A DNA stretch of 64,000 nt from Pseudooceanicola endophyticus (GTDB taxonomy: Bacteria; Pseudomonadota; Alphaproteobacteria; Rhodobacterales; Rhodobacteraceae): the NCBI RefSeq assembly GCF_018760365.1, contig NZ_JAHIAB010000004.1, positions 248,001 to 312,000 of the forward strand. The letters run 5' to 3'. The first letter of the stretch is position 1, and the number at the start of each line of letters is the position of its first letter. Both the position numbers and the translations under genes were made by a program. The notes beneath the pieces were generated by a model, which did not search any database, had not been told where the DNA came from, and saw nothing but the letters and a program-made list of their open reading frames with translations. Below are positions 1-8,269 of the stretch, piece by piece.

Positions 1-9
1 TGGCCGGAG

Positions 10-28
10 GGGCCGCGCGCGCCCTTTT
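10..28 (+). terminator. Possible terminator of a gene left of the window
   Basis: A short GC-only stem (GGGC, seven-base loop, GCCC) is followed by TTTT. It would end a plus-strand gene lying before the window and it sits just past the stop of the minus-strand lipoprotein gene. The stem is only four pairs long, so this is weak. Confidence 0.3.
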
Positions 29-35
29 GACGGGC

Positions 36-617
36 TCAGATGCAGCGGATCGCGGCGACGCGCCCGGCCGCGTCGAGGTGGATGGTCAGCCGGTCGGGGC
101 GATGATCCATGGTCATCTGGCCGTTTTCCGGGATCACCCGGTAGGGGCCGGTGCGATCCGCCATCATGCTTTCGTCATAGGTCTGGCCGACCAGGTCCAG
201 GTAGGGATCCATCCCGCAGCTGTCGGAGGGATCGGCCGCGGCGGCGCCCCCCGAGGCGAGCTCGTCCTGGGGGACAGGCAGGGGGCCCTCGTCCGGGGTG
301 TCGGGGGTGTCGGAGGTGGCCGCCAGGGCCTGGGCCACGTCGCTGGTCAGCGATCCGGTATCGTCGCCCGGCGTGGCGGTGGCCTGGTCCGAGCCCGAGC
401 CCGAGCCCGCCAGGTCGCCGGGACCCGGCGGCAGGTCGGTCGAGGTGACGGGGGCGGCGCCCTCGACGGCATTCACCTGCGGCTGCAGCGGGGCTGCGGG
501 CGCGGCGGGCGCGCGTTCCAGCGGCGGCGCCTCGCAGGCGGCAAGCGCCAGAAGCAGCGGCAGGGTCAGCGGCAGGGCGCGCAGGGCTCCGGCACGCGGT
601 GTCGCGGGGCGGGTCAT
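36..617 (-). CDS. Lipoprotein with I78-type peptidase inhibitor domain
   Basis: This 193-residue protein starts with a lipoprotein signal peptide (lipobox LAAC, lipidated Cys28), followed by a long low-complexity Ala/Pro/Asp/Ser linker of about 100 residues. The last 60 residues, from the CGMDPYLDL segment to the C-terminal AAIRCI, look like the inhibitor I78 family, small inhibitors of serine proteases. It is therefore probably a periplasm-facing envelope lipoprotein that restrains a protease. An ATG seven codons upstream also exists, but the chosen start gives a normal signal peptide. It lies downstream of the tetR-like gene on the same strand, with a 44-base gap. The family match was made by eye, and the target protease is unknown. 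Confidence 0.75.
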   Translation of the reverse strand: MTRPATPRAGALRALPLTLPLLLALAACEAPPLERAPAAPAAPLQPQVNAVEGAAPVTSTDLPPGPGDLAGSGSGSDQATATPGDDTGSLTSDVAQALAATSDTPDTPDEGPLPVPQDELASGGAAAADPSDSCGMDPYLDLVGQTYDESMMADRTGPYRVIPENGQMTMDHRPDRLTIHLDAAGRVAAIRCI

Positions 618-661
618 CTTGGGCAGGATCGGCGGCATGGGCTCTCTCTCTTGCGGGGCGG

Positions 662-1333
662 TCAGCGCATCATCGCAGAACGTGGGGCGCGCAGGTCTTC
701 CGACCAGTCCGATCTATGTGCTCCGTAGCGCGCAAGGAAGGTATCGACGGCCTCGCGGGCAACACGGGCGCGTTCCTCGAGCGAGAGGTCGCGGTCCAGC
801 CCGAAGAGCATACGGACGAAAAAGCCCGCCCGGCACAGTTCGACGAACTGGTGGGCGGCCATGTCGGGATCCGCGATGGCCATTTCGCCGGTGACGGCGG
901 CGGTCCGCAGGAAATCGCTGAGCAGCCGATGCGCCATTTCCGGGCCGCTTTCGTAGAATTCCAGGGCCAGGTCGGGGAAACGGTCGGCCTCGGTGGTGCA
1001 GATCCGGAAGATCGCCAGCGCCATCGGCGAGCAGAAGTAGTCCACCATCCGGGTGGCGGCGATCTCCAGCAGGGCGGGGGCGGGCAGGTCCACCGGCACC
1101 GTGGTCAGGGCCTCGCTGGCCTGGCGGCGGCATTCCAGACGGGCCACCTCGATGAACAGCAGCCGCTTGTCGGGGAAGTAGGAATAGAGCGTGGCCTTCG
1201 ACACCTTCGCCTCACGGGCGATGTCATCGACGCAGGCACCGTCGAACCCGTCCTGAAGGAAGACCTTGCGCGCGCCCTCCAGCACCTGATCGTACTTGCG
1301 CCCCCGGCGCCTTTGCACAGCGTCGTCCGTCAT
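662..1333 (-). CDS. TetR/AcrR family transcriptional regulator
   Basis: The 223-residue protein has an N-terminal TetR helix-turn-helix at roughly residues 10-60, including the typical segment DDIAREAKVSKATLYSYFPDK. The remaining two thirds are the helical ligand-binding and dimerisation domain, similar to the C-terminal type found in AefR-like members. It is expected to bind DNA as a dimer and to release it on binding a small molecule, which cannot be named from sequence. It is divergent from the LOV gene 280 bases away, and the shared intergenic region holds a 9-bp inverted repeat close to its start. It may repress itself, the LOV gene, or both. Confidence 0.88.
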   Translation of the reverse strand: MTDDAVQRRRGRKYDQVLEGARKVFLQDGFDGACVDDIAREAKVSKATLYSYFPDKRLLFIEVARLECRRQASEALTTVPVDLPAPALLEIAATRMVDYFCSPMALAIFRICTTEADRFPDLALEFYESGPEMAHRLLSDFLRTAAVTGEMAIADPDMAAHQFVELCRAGFFVRMLFGLDRDLSLEERARVAREAVDTFLARYGAHRSDWSEDLRAPRSAMMR

Positions 1334-1365
1334 CGTGGTGGTCCTTCATCCCCGCAGTCCTGACC

Positions 1366-1396
1366 CGGCAGGATCCCGTCCGGTTAAATCCTGCCG
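1366..1396. promoter_or_regulatory. Inverted repeat, candidate TetR operator
   Basis: CGGCAGGAT and its exact complement ATCCTGCCG are separated by 13 bases, 33 bases upstream of the tetR-like start codon. The position suits autorepression, although 13 bases is a wide spacer for a TetR operator. A transcript hairpin is the alternative. Confidence 0.4.
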
Positions 1397-1468
1397 TGAA
1401 AACGAAGTATACACCTTTCCCGTCGCCCGGGGACAGCGATGGCGCGCTATCCTAGGGGCAGGGCGGAG

Positions 1469-1490
1469 AACCGGCAGGACTTGGCCGGTT
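1469..1490. other. Hairpin in the tetR-LOV intergenic region
   Basis: AACCGGC pairs with GCCGGTT across an eight-base loop. No T-run follows, so a terminator is unlikely. The rest of the 280-base gap shows no convincing consensus promoter for the LOV gene and no further gene. Confidence 0.3.
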
Positions 1491-1613
1491 TCGCGGGCGG
1501 CGCCGCTATGGCCTTGACGATGCGGGAGTGTTTCGTTCCGCGGTGGTCTTTGCTTGCATCCGGATCGGGCTATGTGTCTAGCCTGACCGGCCCCAGCTGA
1601 TTGGACCCCTCCG

Positions 1614-2165
1614 ATGCCCGCCTCGACGACGACGCCCCTTCCCGCCTCCCTGGAGGCCTATTGCGAAAGGTCCCGGATCGCGCTGACGCTGGCCTCGGCC
1701 CGGCTGCCCGACCAGCCGCTGATCTTCGCCAACCAGGCCTTCCTGACCCTGACCGGCTACGACGCGGAAGAGGTGCTGGACCGCAACTGCCGCTTCCTTC
1801 AGGGCGGAGAGACACCGGACGACCAGAAGGCGGCCCTGCGGGCCTTCATCGCCGATGACGGGATCGAGGCGAACTGCTTCCCGGTGATGAACTTCCGCAA
1901 GGACGGGTCGCGCTTCGACAACTACGTTTTCATGACCCGCCTGCGCGACAGCCATGGCGTGACCCAGTTTTTCCTGGGCTCCCAGTTCGATATGTCCCAT
2001 GTCGCCCGCCGCGCCGAGATCGACGACTTCCAGCGCCACCTCGGGCAGAACGTTTCGGATATCGACGCGATCTCGCGGGAATTCGGGCTGACCATGCTGG
2101 GCACGGCCCGGATCATCTCCGACAGCGTCGCGACACTGGCGCGGATCACCCTGGAGGATCTGTAG
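1614..2165 (+). CDS. Short LOV-domain blue-light photoreceptor
   Basis: The 183-residue protein is essentially one LOV (PAS) domain at about residues 20-130, with helical extensions at both ends. The signature DRNCRFLQG is intact, giving photoactive Cys59, which forms the adduct with FMN C4a under blue light. Flavin-contacting polar residues N93, N103 and Q124 are also in place. The first Gly of the usual motif is Asp here. No kinase, EAL or standard DNA-binding domain is fused, so this is a short LOV protein like RsLOV of Rhodobacter, which signals through dimer rearrangement. A large CheB-CheR-HWE kinase and a response regulator follow on the same strand, suggesting the light signal may enter that pathway. 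No strong ribosome site precedes the ATG. Confidence 0.88.
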   Translation: MPASTTTPLPASLEAYCERSRIALTLASARLPDQPLIFANQAFLTLTGYDAEEVLDRNCRFLQGGETPDDQKAALRAFIADDGIEANCFPVMNFRKDGSRFDNYVFMTRLRDSHGVTQFFLGSQFDMSHVARRAEIDDFQRHLGQNVSDIDAISREFGLTMLGTARIISDSVATLARITLEDL

Positions 2166-2331
2166 GCGGCTGCGCAACGACGGGAGGGATTCCCGAGCCG
2201 GATCGGGCATTTGACCGACTGGTAAGTTGTCACCGGGCAGGGGGTGCTTTACCTCTTGATCTGCGTTGGCCCGTAACAGGCACAGACGCCTGCATGGCGC
2301 CCGGACGGGGCGCACTCGGCACGGAACGGAA

Positions 2332-5300
2332 ATGGGTCAGAACGACAGCGCGGACAGTCTCTGCATCATCGGAATTGGCGCTTCGGCCGGCGGGCTGGAG
2401 GCGATCCGGGAGATGCTGGTGCCGGCGCGGGCCGAGGATCCGCTGGCCTATGTGGTGGTGCAGCACCTTGATCCGAATCACGAATCCATGCTGGCAGAGT
2501 TGCTGGATCGCAACACCCGCCTGACCGTGCGCCAGGCCGAGGAAGGCGAACCGGTCGAGCCCGGCCATGTCTACATCATCCCGCCGGGCTACGGCATGGG
2601 GCTGGAACAGGGCCGCATCACCCTGACCCCCTTCGCCCAGCCGCGCGGCCTGCGCCGCCCGATCGACGATTTCTTCCTCAGCCTGGCGCTGGACCAGGGG
2701 GCGAACGCGATCTGCGTGATCCTGTCGGGCACCGGCGCCGACGGCAGCGCCGGGTTGCGCGCGATCAAGGAACACGGCGGCATCTGCATCGCCCAGGACC
2801 GCTCGGCCCGCTATGACGGGATGCCCAATTCCGCCGTGGCCACCGGGCTGGTCGATCTGGTCTGCCCGCCGGGCGAGGTGATCGACCGGATCACCCGCTT
2901 CCGCCGGATCTCTCCGGACCTGGGCCCGCCCGAGGATACCCCCGTCGCCGACAGCCTGGCGCAGCTGTGCAACGCGCTGGTCAAGCGGACGGGGCACGAT
3001 TTCTCGGGCTACAAGCGGTCGACCCTGCTGCGGCGCATCCAGCGTCGGATGCAGGTGCTGGGGATCGCCGACAGTGCGGAATACCTGGCCCGCGTCGCAA
3101 CCGACGGCAAGGAGGCCGACACCCTTTTCGGCGAACTGCTGATCAACGTCACCCGCTTCTTCCGCGACACCGACAATTTCGCGCTGCTGCGCGAAGAGGC
3201 GATCCGCCCGCTGGTCGAGGGCGCCCATGACGGCGACGAGCTGCGGGTCTGGGTGCCGGGCTGCTCCTCGGGAGAGGAGCCATATTCTCTGGCGATGCTC
3301 TTTGCCGCCGAGATCGCGCGTTCGGGCAAGCAGGTGACGGCGCAGGTCTTCGCCACCGACATCGACGAGCGGATGCTGGAAATGGCGCGGGCCGGGCGCT
3401 ACCCGCTGGCCGCGCTTCAGGACATCCCGGCGGACCTGCGCGACGCCTATACCGTGGGCCGCGAGGGGGCCTTCCAGATCTCGGCCCGGATCCGCGACAT
3501 GGTGCGGTTCTCGGTGCACAGCCTGATCAAGGACCCGCCGTTCAGCCGCATCGACCTGATCTCGTGCCGCAACCTGCTGATCTATTTCGGTGACGGGTTG
3601 CAGGCCCTGGCGTTGCCGGTTTGCCATTACGCGCTGAAATCCGGTGGCTACCTGTTCCTGGGCCCCTCCGAAAGCATCGGGCGGGCCGAGCACCTCTTTG
3701 AACCGGTGGACCCGAAAGCGCGCCTGTTCCGGCGCAATCCGGGGCGGGCCCGCTATCCGATCGAACTGCCTGCAGTGCACAATCACGACCGGCGTCCGCG
3801 GCCGCATCCCACCCCCCGGACCCGCACCCACACCGAATGGGAATCTTCCGTGGCAAGCTCTCGTATCCTCGAAACATACGCCCCGCCGACCCTCCAGATC
3901 GACCGCAACGGCGCGGTCCTGGCGGCGACGGGGAAACTGTCGAAATTCCTCGACTTCGATCCCGCCAGCACCGGACCCTCCTTCGCGCAAAGCCTGGCCC
4001 GCCCGGGCCTGAGAGAGGCGCTGTCGGCGCTGATCCGCGAAGCCGGTGCCTCCAACACCCGCAAGGTCGCCCGCAAGGTCGAGGTGATCTCGGAGCTGGG
4101 CAAGCAGAGCGTCGACGTGATGGCCGATCCGCTGCCCGACGACACGCTGCTGATCATCTTCCGTGACCGCGCCCCGTTCGAGCCCATCGCCGGCGACGAT
4201 TTCGAGGAGCTGGTGCCCTCGGAGTCCCATGTCCAGGTGCTTGAGGCCGAGCTGCGCGCCACCCGCACCCGGCTGCGTTCGACCGTGGAAGAGCTGGAGA
4301 CGGCCAACGAAGAGCTGAAATCCTCGAACGAGGAAATGATGTCGATGAACGAGGAACTCCAGTCCACCAACGAGGAACTGGCGACCGTCAACGATGAGCT
4401 GAAATCCAAGGTCGAGCAGCTCTCCAGTGCCAATGCCGACCTGCGCAACCTTTTCGCCTCGACCTCGCTTGCGCTGGTGACGGTGGGGCGTTCCATGCGG
4501 ATCCGCAACTTTACCCGCGCCGCCCGCGCCGTCTTCCCGTTCCAGGATGCCGACAAGGGCCGGCCGCTGCGCGATGTGCAGGGCGTGATCGACGAACCCG
4601 ACCGGGTCGAGCAGCTGACCCGCACGGTGATCGAGACCGGAGAGCCGCAGACCACCCGCATCCGCTCGCGCGAGGGGCGCACGGTCTGGTCGCTGTCGAT
4701 CACCCCCTACAAGCTGTCCGACGGCAGCACCGACGGGGCCACGCTGGTCTTCACCGACGTCACCGAGGCGCTGCTGCTTGAGGGCCGCCTGGCCGCCGAG
4801 GGCCAGCGCCTGAAGCTGGCGCTGGACGTGGCGGCGATCGGCGTCTGGGAGCTGGACCCCGAAACTGGCGCGCTGGAGGCCGATGCCACGGTGCGCGCGC
4901 TTTTCGACCTGCCGGCAGAGGGGGCGCTGAGCCTCGATGACCTGCTGGCCTGCATGGCGGCTTCGGACGCGGCCCGCGTCCAGGCAACGGTGGGCGAGGC
5001 GCTGCAGACGGGCGGCGATTTCGACGTCTCCTTCCAGGTGGCCACCAGCAGCGGCGCTGTGCGCTACATCAGGGGCATGGGCTCGGTCCAGTACGAGAAC
5101 GGCCGGGCCAGCATCACCGGCGTCAAGATGGACATGACCCCTGAATTCGAACACGCCCAGATGCGAGAGCTGATGCTGCGCGAGATGAACCACCGGGTGA
5201 AGAACCTGTTCTCGATCATCTCGGCGATGCTGCGGATCGCCTCGCGCAAGGCCGAGACGCCGCAGGATCTGGTGGCCGATGTCAGCCGCCGGATCACCGC

Positions 5301-5748
5301 GCTGGCGCGTTCGCATGATCTGACCCAGGCGCGCAGCGTCGACGAGAAGGTCCGCCTGCGCGAGGTGATCGAGGCCGCGCTGGAACCCTACCGCGATCAG
5401 CACAGCATCACCCTGGAAGGGCCCGACAGCATCGAGGTGGCCTCCGAAGAGCTGACCTCGCTGGCGCTGATCCTGCATGAATGGAGCACGAACGCGGCGA
5501 AATATGGCGTTCTGGGCCCGGTGGCGGGGCAGCTTGCCGTGCGCTGGTGGCAGGAAAAAGATGACGGCGTGACATTGGAATGGAACGAAAGTTACGATGC
5601 GGCGTTGGATCTGAAAGAAGGCACCGACGGCTTCGGTTCGACCCTGATCCGCTCCTCCGCGCTCCAGCTCGGCGGGAAAGTGATCGTAGAGCAGAAGTCC
5701 GACGGCAGACTGAACAGGATGACTTACCGAAATGACCGTTACATCTGA
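2332..5748 (+). CDS. CheB-CheR-PAS-HWE multidomain histidine kinase
   Basis: The 1138-residue soluble protein starts with a CheB methylesterase domain (about 10-190) whose triad S18, H45 and D137 is intact. A CheR methyltransferase follows (about 208-465). Next come a linker, a long Glu-rich coiled coil (about 636-705), two PAS-like domains (about 706-820 and 827-945) and an HWE-type kinase. The phospho-acceptor His is H954 in a NHRVKNL box, the N-box region reads HEWSTNAAKYG, and a WNE motif supports the HWE class. Such proteins combine chemotaxis-type methyl chemistry with a kinase and signal to single-domain regulators. The start chosen is 22 codons inside the longest frame because it follows a purine-rich site and gives a normal CheB N-terminus. 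The response regulator gene overlaps its 3-prime end by 17 bases. Confidence 0.9.
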   Translation: MGQNDSADSLCIIGIGASAGGLEAIREMLVPARAEDPLAYVVVQHLDPNHESMLAELLDRNTRLTVRQAEEGEPVEPGHVYIIPPGYGMGLEQGRITLTPFAQPRGLRRPIDDFFLSLALDQGANAICVILSGTGADGSAGLRAIKEHGGICIAQDRSARYDGMPNSAVATGLVDLVCPPGEVIDRITRFRRISPDLGPPEDTPVADSLAQLCNALVKRTGHDFSGYKRSTLLRRIQRRMQVLGIADSAEYLARVATDGKEADTLFGELLINVTRFFRDTDNFALLREEAIRPLVEGAHDGDELRVWVPGCSSGEEPYSLAMLFAAEIARSGKQVTAQVFATDIDERMLEMARAGRYPLAALQDIPADLRDAYTVGREGAFQISARIRDMVRFSVHSLIKDPPFSRIDLISCRNLLIYFGDGLQALALPVCHYALKSGGYLFLGPSESIGRAEHLFEPVDPKARLFRRNPGRARYPIELPAVHNHDRRPRPHPTPRTRTHTEWESSVASSRILETYAPPTLQIDRNGAVLAATGKLSKFLDFDPASTGPSFAQSLARPGLREALSALIREAGASNTRKVARKVEVISELGKQSVDVMADPLPDDTLLIIFRDRAPFEPIAGDDFEELVPSESHVQVLEAELRATRTRLRSTVEELETANEELKSSNEEMMSMNEELQSTNEELATVNDELKSKVEQLSSANADLRNLFASTSLALVTVGRSMRIRNFTRAARAVFPFQDADKGRPLRDVQGVIDEPDRVEQLTRTVIETGEPQTTRIRSREGRTVWSLSITPYKLSDGSTDGATLVFTDVTEALLLEGRLAAEGQRLKLALDVAAIGVWELDPETGALEADATVRALFDLPAEGALSLDDLLACMAASDAARVQATVGEALQTGGDFDVSFQVATSSGAVRYIRGMGSVQYENGRASITGVKMDMTPEFEHAQMRELMLREMNHRVKNLFSIISAMLRIASRKAETPQDLVADVSRRITALARSHDLTQARSVDEKVRLREVIEAALEPYRDQHSITLEGPDSIEVASEELTSLALILHEWSTNAAKYGVLGPVAGQLAVRWWQEKDDGVTLEWNESYDAALDLKEGTDGFGSTLIRSSALQLGGKVIVEQKSDGRLNRMTYRNDRYI

Positions 5749-6142
5749 GAGAGATCCGACGGCAGGAGGCCCGCTTCCTGCCGACCTTGCGCCGTGTGTC
5801 CTCGTGGTCGAGGACGAGGCCATCGTGGCCCTGGACCTCCAGTTCATCGTCGAGGACATGGGCCTGGAAGTCATGGGCCCCTGCGCCACCGTGCGCGCCG
5901 GCCTGCGCGCCGTGGGCGCCGCGCTGCCCAGCGTGGCGATCCTGGACGTGAAACTGCCCGACGGCGAGGTTTTCGAACTGGCCGACCGGCTTCATGCGGA
6001 CCGTGTGCCGCTGATCTTCCATTCCGGCCATGCCGACGCCAAGGCGCTGTCCAAGCGCTATCCCGGCGCCGCCTTCTGCCCGAAGCCGACGACGCCCCGG
6101 CAGATCGAAAGCTGCGTCACCCGGGCCATGGAAGCGCGCTGA
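5732..6142 (+). CDS. Single-domain response regulator
   Basis: The 136-residue protein is a receiver domain with no output domain. The acidic pocket is E27/D28, the phospho-acceptor is D72 in ILDVKLPDG, and the conserved lysine is K118 in CPKP. Its reading frame overlaps the upstream HWE kinase gene by 17 bases, so the two are translationally coupled and very likely cognate partners. Receivers of this type usually relay phosphate or bind another protein rather than DNA. The first 20 residues are a non-conserved Pro-rich tail. The downstream partner is not visible in the window. Confidence 0.9.
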   Translation: MTVTSERDPTAGGPLPADLAPCVLVVEDEAIVALDLQFIVEDMGLEVMGPCATVRAGLRAVGAALPSVAILDVKLPDGEVFELADRLHADRVPLIFHSGHADAKALSKRYPGAAFCPKPTTPRQIESCVTRAMEAR

Positions 6143-6259
6143 GGCGCCGCCATCCGCGCTGGCCGACCACCGTAACCCTCCGCCCGCCCGGGCCGGGGGT
6201 TTACTTTTTTGCGCACCTCGCCTTTGCTCGCGCCCTGAACCCTCAGGAGGATGACGGGC

Positions 6260-6889
6260 ATGACGCAGACGCGGGCCAAGGCGGTGGTCTTTGACATCGG
6301 CAACGTGTTGATCGAATGGCAACCCGAGCGGCATTACGATGCCATGATCGGAGAGAGCCGCCGCCGTCAGCTGTTCTCCGAGGTGGATCTGCACGCGATG
6401 AACGATGCCGTGGACCGCGGCGGTGATCTGAAGGCGCTGTCCGATGCCCTGGCCGAGGCCACCCCCGCCTGGCGGTCCGAGATCCGCATGTGGCACGACG
6501 ACTGGATCCGCATGGCCTCTCCGGCGATCCCGCGTTCGGTGCGGCTGCTGCGGGCGCTCAGGGCGCGCGGCGTGCCGGTCTATGCGCTGACCAATTTCGG
6601 CATCGGCACCTTCGCCATGGCGCAGGAGGTTTACGATTTCCTGAACGAGTTCGACCGCGCCTATGTGTCGGGGCATATGGCGGTGATCAAGCCCGACACC
6701 CGCATCTACGAGATGCTGGAGGCCGACAGCGGCCTGTCGGGGGCCGATCTGATCTTTGCCGACGACCGGGCCGACAACATTGCCGCCGCCGCCGCGCGGG
6801 GCTGGCAGGTGCATCATTTCACCGGCCCCGAGGGATGGGCCGAGCGGCTGGTGGCCGATGGCTACCTGAGCACGGAAGAGGCGGCCTGA
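6260..6889 (+). CDS. HAD-superfamily phosphatase (YihX-like, subfamily IA)
   Basis: The 209-residue protein has HAD motif I as VFDIGNVLIEW, with the nucleophile Asp but no second Asp in the usual place, as in the YihX/epoxide-hydrolase-N group. Motif II is ALTNFG, and motif III/IV is the KPD lysine followed by the acidic FADDRADN loop. It is probably a cytoplasmic phosphatase for a small phosphorylated metabolite; YihX itself acts on glucose-1-phosphate, but the substrate here is not known. The start at 6260 is preferred because an AGGAGG site lies nine bases upstream; an ATG at 6251 touches that site. It is convergent with the MFS gene, with only 12 bases between the stops. Confidence 0.85.
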   Translation: MTQTRAKAVVFDIGNVLIEWQPERHYDAMIGESRRRQLFSEVDLHAMNDAVDRGGDLKALSDALAEATPAWRSEIRMWHDDWIRMASPAIPRSVRLLRALRARGVPVYALTNFGIGTFAMAQEVYDFLNEFDRAYVSGHMAVIKPDTRIYEMLEADSGLSGADLIFADDRADNIAAAAARGWQVHHFTGPEGWAERLVADGYLSTEEAA

Positions 6890-6901
6890 CGCCGGCGCCC
6901 C

Positions 6902-8143
6902 TCAGGCCGGTTGCGGCAGGGAGGGGCGTTCGCGCACCGGCAGGTGGACGATGGCGCTGAACAGGCCGACGCCGACGCCGATCCACCAGACCAGGGTGTA
7001 GTTGCCGTAGATGTCGTACATCCGCCCGCCCAGCCAGACGCCGAAGAAGCCGCCGATCTGGTGCGACAGGAAGACGATGCCGTACAGCGTGCCCATGTAG
7101 CGCAGCCCGTAGATATGGGCGATCAGCCCGCTGGTCAGCGGCACCGTGGCCAGCCACAGCCCGCCCATCAGCACCGAGAACAGCAGCACCGATCCCGGGG
7201 TGATCGGCATCAGGATGAAGGTGCCCGCGACCACGGTGCGCGCCAGGTAGATCCCCGCCAGCAGGTATTTCTTGGAATAGCGTTTGCCCAGCCAGCCCGC
7301 CGCCAGCGTGCCCGCCACATTCGCCGCCCCGATGACCGAGATCGACACCGCCCCAAGCGCCGAGGTGCTGGTGATGCCCGCCGAATGCAGCAGGCTGCCC
7401 GGCGCGATGGCGCCGCAGAGTTCCGTCACGAAGGCGGGGAAATGCGCGGTGATGAAGGCCAGCTGGTAGCCGCAGGAGAAGAAGCCGAGGAAGATCATCG
7501 CAAAGCTCGGGTCGCGGGCGGCGCGCAGAAGGATCTGGCCCAGGGTCTCTTCCAGCTCTGCCTTGCTGGCGGGGGGCGCCTCGGTCTTGAGGAAGGGCAG
7601 CAACAGCAGCACCAGCAGGATCGCGGCGGCAAACAGCAGGAAGACGCCCTGCCAGGACATCGCGCCCAGCAGGGCCTCGGCCAGCGGCGCGCCGAAGATC
7701 TGCCCGGCGCTGCCCGCAGCCGTGGCGATCGCCAGCGCCATGGAGCGGTTCTCGGGCGAGGCGGCGCGCCCGACCACCGCCAGGATCACCCCGAAGCCGG
7801 TGCCCGCGATGCCGAAACCCACCAGGAATTCCAGCGCCCAGTGCGCTTCGGGGGTGGTCGCGAAGGACGACAGCGACAGGCCCACCGCATAGGCGATGGC
7901 CCCCAGCACCACCGCCAGCCGGTCGCCCATCTTTTCCGCCATGGCGCCGAAGATCGGCTGGCCGATGCCCCAGGCCAGGTTCTGGATCGCGATCGCCAGC
8001 GAGAAGTCGGCGCGCGCCCAGCCGAATTCCTCGGCGATGGGGATCTGGAAGACGCCGAAGCTGGCGCGGATCGCGAAGCTGACCAGGATGATGAAGCACC
8101 CGGCGATCAGCACGGGGCTCAGAAGGCGGGGCTGGGCGGTCAT
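6902..8143 (-). CDS. MFS transporter, oxalate/formate- or monocarboxylate-like
   Basis: The 413-residue protein is almost entirely hydrophobic, with twelve probable membrane helices in two halves and a cytoplasmic loop near the middle. Helix 1 carries the SFAIRASFGVFQIPIAEEFGW pattern typical of the oxalate/formate antiporter and monocarboxylate-type major facilitators. It is therefore an inner-membrane carrier for an organic acid or related small molecule, with unidentified substrate. It is divergent from zapE, 126 bases away, and convergent with the HAD gene. A ribosome site with AGGA precedes the ATG on the minus strand. Confidence 0.85.
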   Translation of the reverse strand: MTAQPRLLSPVLIAGCFIILVSFAIRASFGVFQIPIAEEFGWARADFSLAIAIQNLAWGIGQPIFGAMAEKMGDRLAVVLGAIAYAVGLSLSSFATTPEAHWALEFLVGFGIAGTGFGVILAVVGRAASPENRSMALAIATAAGSAGQIFGAPLAEALLGAMSWQGVFLLFAAAILLVLLLLPFLKTEAPPASKAELEETLGQILLRAARDPSFAMIFLGFFSCGYQLAFITAHFPAFVTELCGAIAPGSLLHSAGITSTSALGAVSISVIGAANVAGTLAAGWLGKRYSKKYLLAGIYLARTVVAGTFILMPITPGSVLLFSVLMGGLWLATVPLTSGLIAHIYGLRYMGTLYGIVFLSHQIGGFFGVWLGGRMYDIYGNYTLVWWIGVGVGLFSAIVHLPVRERPSLPQPA

Positions 8144-8269
8144 CTGGGTCCTCCGGAGGTTGCGGGCCAGATTAGGCGTTGCCCCTCAAAGGTCAATTCA
8201 GCCTTTGTGGGACCCCGCATTCGCATCTGTGCGCTTCCCTGTCCCGGCGCCGCAGGGTAAGGGGCTGAC

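Noticed and set aside
2230-5889. A minus-strand open frame of about 1200 codons opposite the kinase gene
   Set aside because: It lies fully antisense to a protein with intact CheB, CheR and kinase motifs. Its His/Gln/Gly/Arg-rich translation is typical of antisense frames in GC-rich DNA, and no domain is recognisable.
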